Source of the DNA: Pseudomonadota bacterium
Lineage (GTDB): Bacteria; Pseudomonadota; Alphaproteobacteria; Acetobacterales; Acetobacteraceae
Direction: 5' to 3'
Assembly: GCA_021807465.1 (NCBI GenBank)
Contig: JAKBCX010000018.1
Coordinates: 1-11,467 of the forward strand
Length of the DNA stretch: 11,467 bases
Below are positions 7,265-11,467 of this stretch, one piece after another. A program made the position numbers and the translations under genes. The notes beneath the pieces are model-generated. The model was given only the letters and a program-made list of their open reading frames with translations, was not told the DNA's origin and did not search any database. Every line of letters begins with the position of its first letter. The stretch's first letter is position 1.

Positions 7265-7800
7265 TGAGCCGCATAGACGAAAGCGCCGCCTTCCTGCCGG
7301 TGCGCATCGCCATCGCCACCATCTCAGACTCGCGCAACGCAACCAACGACACTTCGGGCGACGCGCTGGCCGCGCGCATAACCGGTGCTGGCCATATCCT
7401 GGCCGCCCGCGCCATTATCCGCGACGACGCCCCCGCCATTGAGGCCCAGATGCGCGCCTGGATTGCCGATGATGCCGTGGATGTGGTCATAACCACCGGC
7501 GGCACGGGCGTTACCGGGCGCGATGTAACCCCCGAAGCCTTCCGCCGCGTGCTGGACAAAGAGATAGAAGGCTTCGGCGAACTTTTCCGCTGGATTTCCT
7601 TCGCCAAGATCGGCACCTCCACCATGCAATCCCGCGCCCTGGGCGGCGTGGCCAGCGGCACCTACCTATTCGCCCTGCCCGGCTCCACCGGGGCGGTGAA
7701 GGACGGGTGGGACGAGATATTGCGGTTTCAGCTCGATTCACGGCATAGGCCGTGCAATTTGGTGGAGCTGATGCCGAGGTTGCGGGAGCATTTGCGGTAG
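7264..7800 (+). CDS. moaB: MoaB/Mog-type molybdenum cofactor biosynthesis protein
   Basis: Family members adenylylate molybdopterin or have a related role in molybdenum cofactor synthesis, in the cytoplasm. The 178-residue product has the MoCF-binding fold signature: SDSR near the N-terminus (21-24), TTGGTGVTGRDVTPEA (77-92), and the C-terminal FALPGSTGAVKDGWDEIL (136-153). Length agrees with the family. The ATG shares its A with the TGA of the transglycosylase gene, so the two are translationally coupled and co-transcribed. No other cofactor gene lies in the window, so the context does not explain the pairing. MoaB rather than Mog is assigned on length and general resemblance only. Confidence 0.92.
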   Translation: MSRIDESAAFLPVRIAIATISDSRNATNDTSGDALAARITGAGHILAARAIIRDDAPAIEAQMRAWIADDAVDVVITTGGTGVTGRDVTPEAFRRVLDKEIEGFGELFRWISFAKIGTSTMQSRALGGVASGTYLFALPGSTGAVKDGWDEILRFQLDSRHRPCNLVELMPRLREHLR

Positions 7801-7871
7801 AGGGTGTGGCAGTTTGCGAAGAGCGCCTCTGAAAAGCCCTGCATAGACCAAACTCTTACCCCGAATAAGGC

Positions 7872-7938
7872 GTCCGCTTTGGGCCGTGAAAAGGGACAGG
7901 CCGGTTTGAGGTTAACGCCGAGAAAAGCGAACATTGCC
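7872..7938. repeat. Possible decayed alphaproteobacterial intergenic repeat
   Basis: GTCCGCTTTGGGCC (7872-7885) and AAAGCGAACATTGCC (7924-7938) form an imperfect inverted pair (8 of 9 bases of GTCCGCTTT are complementary to AAAGCGAAC) about 43 bases apart. They resemble the ends of a dispersed intergenic element common in alphaproteobacteria, which yields spurious annotated ORFs beginning like MSAF-x(n)-KADI. Here the minus strand reads MFAFLGVNLKPACPFSRPKADAL. Identification is from memory of that pattern, not a search. Confidence 0.4.
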
Positions 7939-7992
7939 AGCTCTCTGTGCCTCCGGTAGCTTTCAACATATATTGGACAAGCTAAAGATTAA

Positions 7993-8012
7993 CTTGAAAC
8001 TCTGGTTTCGAG
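7993..8012 (-). terminator. Weak possible terminator of the orphan secreted protein gene
   Basis: Minus strand CTCGAAAC-CAGA-GTTTCAAG forms an 8-bp stem with one mismatch, 20 bases after the stop codon, followed by TTAATCTTT. The stem is AT-rich and the T tract interrupted, so this is tentative. Confidence 0.3.
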
Positions 8013-8032
8013 AACACCATGCTTGCCCTCGT

Positions 8033-8800
8033 CTACGATCCACAGTTTGGCACCTGAATCTTTGGCGTAAACTTCAGTCTGCCATGCGATTGTGAGACCT
8101 CCGTTGAAACTTTAAAGTTGCGGCGCTTTTGCCCGCTCCCACCCGGTATCATCCAGCCGCTATATGTCACTTGCATGACGTCACCCTTGTTTTTTGGGGC
8201 CGATATTACCGATGAATATTCGTAACCCCCACATCCGGTGAGCAAAGTACCTTGGTATTCGCCATCAGTGAGAGGGAAAATATCTGGTTTAAACGCACCT
8301 CCAGCAGGAATGTTGCCCCACTTCGCGGGTCTATCGAGGGGAAGTCCGATTAAACTGTACCAACCGGTGCAAGCTCCCATTCCACAATACTCGCCGGTGC
8401 CCGCGAAAAACGGAAGATTGAAGTCGAACGACTCAAATTGATGATCGTAAAATGGAATCCCCCAAGAGCCAGGCTGCTCAAATTCATACCATGCTTGTAT
8501 CAGCCGCCATCCTTGTGTGTCGTGAGCAAGGTAGGACACCGCGACTGCCCCCGTGGCCCAATGGGCTCCGTCAAAGCTTTCTGACATGATTAACGCGTAG
8601 TGTTGCCCGCCAATATGCACCAAGAGGAGTGGATCGAGGCGATAGGTTATTGCTTCTCCGTTTCCAAAAGTCACTTGCCGTATCGGTCTATGGGCCTGCC
8701 CGATGGTCGCTTGGAAGGCATCTTCCAAGTCTGCTGATTGTGCCTTGACTGGTAAGAACAGAAACAAAATAGCACAAAGTATCCAAATTATTTGGCGCAT
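8033..8800 (-). CDS. Orphan secreted (periplasmic or extracellular) protein of unknown function
   Basis: I do not recognise the family. The 255-residue product starts with a clear Sec signal peptide, MRQIIWILCAILFLFLPVKA, with a likely cleavage after A20 or A23. The mature part is rich in Gly and aromatic residues, looks like a beta-rich globular domain, and has four cysteines (139, 144, 190, 253) that could form two disulfides. It has no transmembrane segment after the signal. The segment GEYCGMGACTGWYS and the C-terminal VPNCGS are the most distinctive. The frame extends upstream to 8872, but the ATG at 8800 has a GGAG site about 10 bases before it and places the signal peptide at the N-terminus. 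G+C is about 52% in two internal lines and 42% around the start, far below the neighbours, and codon use is correspondingly mixed, suggesting transfer. Confidence 0.75.
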   Translation of the reverse strand: MRQIIWILCAILFLFLPVKAQSADLEDAFQATIGQAHRPIRQVTFGNGEAITYRLDPLLLVHIGGQHYALIMSESFDGAHWATGAVAVSYLAHDTQGWRLIQAWYEFEQPGSWGIPFYDHQFESFDFNLPFFAGTGEYCGMGACTGWYSLIGLPLDRPAKWGNIPAGGAFKPDIFPLTDGEYQGTLLTGCGGYEYSSVISAPKNKGDVMQVTYSGWMIPGGSGQKRRNFKVSTEVSQSHGRLKFTPKIQVPNCGS

Positions 8801-8984
8801 CGTTTGGTCGTCTCCTGCAGAATGCACAGAATCTGAAACTCGGATAGTGAACACAAAATGTCGGTGCGGCAACGACCTGCAATCGCGAAACCTAAGAACT
8901 TAGGCTACGATCAAACCCGATCGACCGGCGGGATTGCACTTCAACGTCTGGCGCACTTTTACGTTTCACCGGCAAACCCACTTT
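8801..8984. other. Low-GC intergenic region with a palindrome
   Basis: No supportable gene. It holds the ribosome binding site of the secreted protein gene (GGAG on the minus strand near 8812-8815). It also holds a perfect 14-base palindrome CCTAAG-AA-CTTAGG (8891-8904), about 90 bases upstream of that gene, which could be an operator. No convincing promoter was seen. The best minus-strand guess, TTGTGT and GATTCT spaced by 17, is poor. Confidence 0.4.
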
Positions 8985-9572
8985 TTAGCCATCATTCTGT
9001 TCTCTGCCATAGCGCTGAGCCGTCCCGGCACTTCTATGTCCGGATTGGAGCAGCCTGTCGCGTCTTACGGACGACCGCCTTGGGCGCTGCCCAACCCCCC
9101 ACAACCCCAGCTCCCCCAACGCAGCATGCCCCTCCGGCCGTGCCCCCAGCGGCCAGAAAAATTTCCACTCCTCCTCCGCAATCGGCAAATCGTTAATACT
9201 CGCCAGGCGCCGCCGCATCAGCCCCCTCTCGTCAAACTCCCAATTTTCATTGCCGTAAGAGCGGAACCAGTTCCCGCTATCATCATGCCATTCATAGGCA
9301 AAGCGCACCGCAATGCGGTTGCCGCTAAACGCCCATAGCTCTTTTATAAGCCGGTACTCCAGCTCCCGCGCCCATTTTCGCGTCAAAAACGCAACAATCT
9401 CGTCGCGGCCATTTATAAACTCCGCCCGGTTGCGCCATGCGCTATCCGCCGTATAGGCCAGCGCCACGCGTCCCGGGTCTCGGCTGTTCCAGGCATCTTC
9501 GGCAAGCCGCACCTTCAGCGCGGCATCCTCCGCGCGCTCAAAAGGCGGCAAAGGCGGGCGTTCAGCATCCAT
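8985..9572 (-). CDS. DUF1348 (NTF2-like fold) protein with an apparent C-terminal extension
   Basis: Conserved protein of the DUF1348 family, a small NTF2/SnoaL-like domain with no assigned reaction. The stretch from [23 protein letters not shown] through [53 protein letters not shown] and [17 protein letters not shown] to [17 protein letters not shown] is very typical. The family usually ends near a GELGL motif, here residues 153-157. This frame continues for 38 more residues (9101 to 8985) that are Arg/Gly/Ser-rich and lie where base composition starts to change. That suggests the original stop was lost. The ATG at 9572 has AAGGAG seven bases upstream. The gene is divergent from the radical SAM gene and shares the region with the LexA-type box. 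Confidence 0.88.
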   Translation of the reverse strand: MDAERPPLPPFERAEDAALKVRLAEDAWNSRDPGRVALAYTADSAWRNRAEFINGRDEIVAFLTRKWARELEYRLIKELWAFSGNRIAVRFAYEWHDDSGNWFRSYGNENWEFDERGLMRRRLASINDLPIAEEEWKFFWPLGARPEGHAALGELGLWGVGQRPRRSSVRRDRLLQSGHRSAGTAQRYGREQNDG

Positions 9573-9600
9573 GGCGCATCTCCTTCAGTCAGCGCATCTT

Positions 9601-9615
9601 GTTCTCATTTTGTTC
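9601..9615 (+). promoter_or_regulatory. LexA-type SOS box (GTTC-N7-GTTC)
   Basis: GTTCTCATTTTGTTC matches the direct-repeat LexA recognition sequence of alphaproteobacteria (GTTC-N7-GTTC, on the other strand GAACA-N6-GAAC) at every defined position. It directly abuts the -35 hexamer of the radical SAM gene's promoter, where a bound repressor would block RNA polymerase. It lies 28 bases upstream of the divergent DUF1348 start, so both genes could be affected. I saw no second box elsewhere by eye. Confidence 0.7.
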
Positions 9616-9643
9616 TTGACATCACGCCCTGTATGACCTTAAT
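9616..9643 (+). promoter_or_regulatory. Promoter of the radical SAM gene
   Basis: A perfect -35 TTGACA (9616-9621) is followed after 16 bases by CTTAAT (9638-9643, 4 of 6 consensus). The expected transcription start near 9650 leaves a short leader with a GGAG ribosome binding site (9656-9659) seven bases before the ATG at 9667. Confidence 0.65.
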
Positions 9644-9666
9644 CAAGGCTGGAACGGAGCGTGAAC

Positions 9667-10776
9667 ATGTCAGCAGTTTCACGAGTGCAGGTCAAGACCA
9701 GAGATGTGCCGGGCGCCATCAAAGGGCGCGGCACCGCCATAAATCCGCCCAACCGGTTCGAGGCCGCGCGGCTGGAGGCCTTCGACGATGGCTGGGACCT
9801 GCCCGAGGAAGAAGCCACCCGCCCGCAAACCACCTTGCTGCGCGATTCCACCCGCACCATCATCTCCCGTAACGACAGCCCGGATATTTCCTTCACCCAG
9901 AGCGTAAACCCCTATCGCGGCTGCGAGCATGGCTGCGTCTATTGCTTCGCCCGGCCCAGCCACGCCTATCTCGGCTTCTCCGCGGGGCTGGATTTCGAGA
10001 CGAAAATCGTCTTCAAGCCAGAAGCCGCGCACCTGCTGGAAAAGGAACTCTCCCGCGCCAGCTACAAGCCCGGCGTTATCGTGTTGGGCAGCAATACCGA
10101 CCCATACCAACCCGTGGAGCGCACCCTGGCCATCACCCGCGCGGTGCTGGAGGTGCTGGAGCGTTTCAACAACCCGGTCGGCATCGTCACCAAATCCGCC
10201 GGCGTGCTACGCGATGCCGATATTCTCTCCCGTATGGCCGGGAAGGGCCTGGCAAAAGTGCATATCTCCATCACCACGCTAGACCCCGCCTTGGCCCGCG
10301 CGCTAGAACCCCGCGCAGCTTCCCCCGCCCGCCGCCTGGCTGCCATAACCGAGCTGCGCGCCGCCAGAATCCCTGTGGGCGTCATGGCCTCGCCGATGAT
10401 ACCGGGCGTGAACGATGCCGAGCTGGAAAGCATCATGGAAGCTGCCGCCAAGGCCGGGGCGGAAACCGCGCACACCATATTGCTCCGCCTGCCGCACGAG
10501 CTGGCGCCACTATTTACCGATTGGCTGCAAAAGCACATGCCAGACCGCGCCGCCCATGTGCTGAGCCTCATCCGCCAATCCCGCAATGGCCGCCTCAATG
10601 ACCCGGAATTCCACACACGCCGCCTGGCCTCTGGCCCCTATGCCGATATGCTGCACCAGCGCTTCGAACGCGCCGCCCGGCAATTCGGCCTGGATGGCGG
10701 CAGTACCAGCCTCGATTGCAGCCAATTCACCGTGCCCGGGGCGCAACGCGCCGCCGCGCAGATGAGCCTGTTTTGA
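9667..10776 (+). CDS. PA0069/Rv2578c-type radical SAM protein (SplB-related)
   Basis: Cytoplasmic iron-sulfur enzyme of the radical SAM superfamily, related to the SplB (spore photoproduct lyase) branch. The reaction of this subfamily is unknown. The 369-residue product begins with the subfamily's RGTAINPPNRFE (21-32). It has the cluster-binding CxxxCxxC as GCEHGCVYCFARPSH (C86, C90, C93), GSNTDPYQPVE, the barrel segment KVHISITTLD, and MIPGVND. A cysteine near the C-terminus is in TSLDCSQF. Length is normal for the family. A GTG at 9661 is in frame, but the GGAG at 9656-9659 is correctly spaced only for the ATG at 9667. A LexA-type box sits on its promoter, which points to DNA-damage induction, and a small membrane protein follows after 15 bases. 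A DNA-repair role is inference from the SplB relationship and the box. Confidence 0.93.
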   Translation: MSAVSRVQVKTRDVPGAIKGRGTAINPPNRFEAARLEAFDDGWDLPEEEATRPQTTLLRDSTRTIISRNDSPDISFTQSVNPYRGCEHGCVYCFARPSHAYLGFSAGLDFETKIVFKPEAAHLLEKELSRASYKPGVIVLGSNTDPYQPVERTLAITRAVLEVLERFNNPVGIVTKSAGVLRDADILSRMAGKGLAKVHISITTLDPALARALEPRAASPARRLAAITELRAARIPVGVMASPMIPGVNDAELESIMEAAAKAGAETAHTILLRLPHELAPLFTDWLQKHMPDRAAHVLSLIRQSRNGRLNDPEFHTRRLASGPYADMLHQRFERAARQFGLDGGSTSLDCSQFTVPGAQRAAAQMSLF

Positions 10777-10791
10777 AAGGAACCCCTGCCC

Positions 10792-10986
10792 ATGTTCAGC
10801 CTCACCATTATCACCGGCCTGGCCTCGCTCGCAGGCTGCCTCTGCTTGGCTTTTGTCTGCGCCGCGCAAATGGCAGAGCTTTTCACCGCCCTGCGCCCGG
10901 CCGCGCCACACCCCTGGGAGGCATCTTACCAAATCCAGCCCGCCTGGGCCGAGGCGCGCACGCCCTTATTCGGGGTTGCGGCCTAA
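10792..10986 (+). CDS. Small single-pass membrane protein of unknown function
   Basis: A 64-residue frame begins 15 bases after the radical SAM stop with an AAAGGAA ribosome binding site (10776-10782) nine bases before the ATG, so it is probably co-transcribed. Residues 3-26 (SLTIITGLASLAGCLCLAFVCAA) form one likely transmembrane helix with two cysteines in it. The remainder is polar and Pro/Trp-containing (HPWEASYQIQPAW) and ends GVAA. I recognise no family. The TAA stop overlaps the convergent ArsC-family stop by two bases, leaving no room for a separate terminator. It could be a chance frame, but the good spacing, binding site and helix favour a gene. If the SOS box is real it may be damage-induced together with the enzyme. 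Confidence 0.6.
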   Translation: MFSLTIITGLASLAGCLCLAFVCAAQMAELFTALRPAAPHPWEASYQIQPAWAEARTPLFGVAA

Positions 10987-11324
10987 AGCAGCTCTTTCAC
11001 CAGCTCCGCCGGCCGGCAGGCTTTGGCCCCCTTCTGCGTTACCACCACCGGGCGGTTAAGCAGGATGGGGTTGGCGGCTATGGCGTCCAGAATTTTTCCA
11101 TCCGCCGCGCCTTTCAGCCCCAACTCAGCGGCAAGCGGCTCTTTCTCGCGCAGCAGCGTGGCTGCCCCGCCGGCCAGCTTGGCCAGCGCCGCCAATTCCA
11201 CCCGGCTGGGTGGGGTTTTCAGATACTCGATGACCTCCGGCTCAATCCCAGCCTCACGAATCAATGCCAGCGCGTTGCGCGCCGTGCCGCATTTGGGGTT
11301 GAAGTATATTTTAACATCGGCCAT
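10983..11324 (-). CDS. arsC: ArsC-family arsenate reductase (glutaredoxin-coupled type)
   Basis: Cytoplasmic thioredoxin-fold protein. Family members reduce arsenate to arsenite with glutathione and glutaredoxin. The 113-residue product keeps all key residues of the E. coli-type enzyme: the nucleophile C12 in NPKCGTARNAL, and the three arginines R59 (LLREKEP), R91 (NRPVVV) and R104 (CRPAE). It is shorter than plasmid ArsC (141) because the C-terminal tail is absent, which is common among chromosomal copies. No ars operon gene is nearby. It follows argB by 27 bases on the same strand, so a housekeeping or unknown redox role is equally possible. The ATG at 11324 has only a weak AAAGAGA site upstream. 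Its stop overlaps that of the convergent small membrane protein gene. Confidence 0.9.
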   Translation of the reverse strand: MADVKIYFNPKCGTARNALALIREAGIEPEVIEYLKTPPSRVELAALAKLAGGAATLLREKEPLAAELGLKGAADGKILDAIAANPILLNRPVVVTQKGAKACRPAELVKELL

Positions 11325-11351
11325 TTAGGGTATCTCTTTTATTCACAAATT

Positions 11352-11467
<116 letters not shown>

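Larger units (their letters stand above)
7801..8032. other. Non-coding, lower-GC spacer with a decayed repeat
   Basis: No supportable gene. G+C drops after the moaB stop. It contains the repeat remnant described at 7872-7938 and a weak hairpin at 7993-8012. A minus-strand frame (7934-7728) crosses into moaB and lacks any recognisable feature beyond resemblance to spurious ORFs produced by that repeat. Confidence 0.6.

Noticed and set aside
7799..7830. Terminator after moaB
   Set aside because: Only a 5-bp stem (AGAGG/CCTCT) with a loop of about 22 bases and no T run.
7728..7934. 68-residue minus-strand frame at the moaB 3' end
   Set aside because: It overlaps moaB and its N-terminus looks like a spurious translation of an intergenic repeat; no ribosome binding site.
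5499..8857. Shared 12-mer GTGAACACAAAA at about 5499 and 8847
   Set aside because: A 12-base match is expected by chance in a window of this size; the flanks differ.
8858..9338. Plus-strand frames of 112 and 134 codons
   Set aside because: Mostly antisense to the DUF1348 gene, low-complexity Pro/Ala content, no ribosome binding site or recognisable domain.

Overview
The window looks like a chromosomal segment from a high-GC alphaproteobacterium, plausibly of the Rhodospirillales/Acetobacteraceae type. This rests on housekeeping gene content, the Ala/Pro/Gly-rich proteins, an ETF:quinone oxidoreductase, an alphaproteobacterial-style uracil-DNA glycosylase, and a GTTC-N7-GTTC LexA-type box. 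I cannot name the genus. No rRNA, tRNA, CRISPR array, insertion sequence or phage gene was recognised.

Left part (1-4609), all minus strand, read from right to left: ETF-ubiquinone oxidoreductase with a strong Rho-independent terminator; dapB (lysine/diaminopimelate biosynthesis); a 142-base leader with two hairpins; metK (S-adenosylmethionine synthetase) with a strong hairpin terminator; trmB (tRNA m7G46 methyltransferase, a user of SAM); and the start of an unidentified membrane protein that overlaps the trmB stop by four bases and runs off the left edge.

Middle part (4710-7800), plus strand, divergent from the ETF-QO gene: a family-4-like uracil-DNA glycosylase, a secreted soluble lytic transglycosylase, and a MoaB-type molybdenum-cofactor protein whose start overlaps the transglycosylase stop.

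Accessory-looking part (7801-9100): the G+C content drops (about 42-53% in the 60-base lines counted, against 67% in a transglycosylase line). It contains one orphan secreted protein with four cysteines in its mature part, flanked by non-coding sequence that includes what looks like a decayed copy of a common alphaproteobacterial intergenic repeat. The adjacent DUF1348 gene appears to read about 38 codons past its expected end into this low-GC DNA.

Right part (9101-11467): a minus-strand DUF1348 (NTF2-like) gene is divergent from a plus-strand PA0069/SplB-like radical SAM gene. Between them a LexA-type box directly abuts a TTGACA -35 element, so the radical SAM gene and the 64-residue membrane protein 15 bases behind it are candidates for a small SOS-controlled operon. 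Converging on it from the right edge, with overlapping stop codons, are an ArsC-family gene and the 3' end of argB (acetylglutamate kinase). The argB fragment has no start inside the window and is easy to miss.

The most interesting points are the LexA-box/radical SAM/small membrane protein unit, the low-GC orphan secreted protein, the glycosylase that lacks two of the four family-4 iron-sulfur ligands, and the terminator placed only 22 bases before the trmB start.
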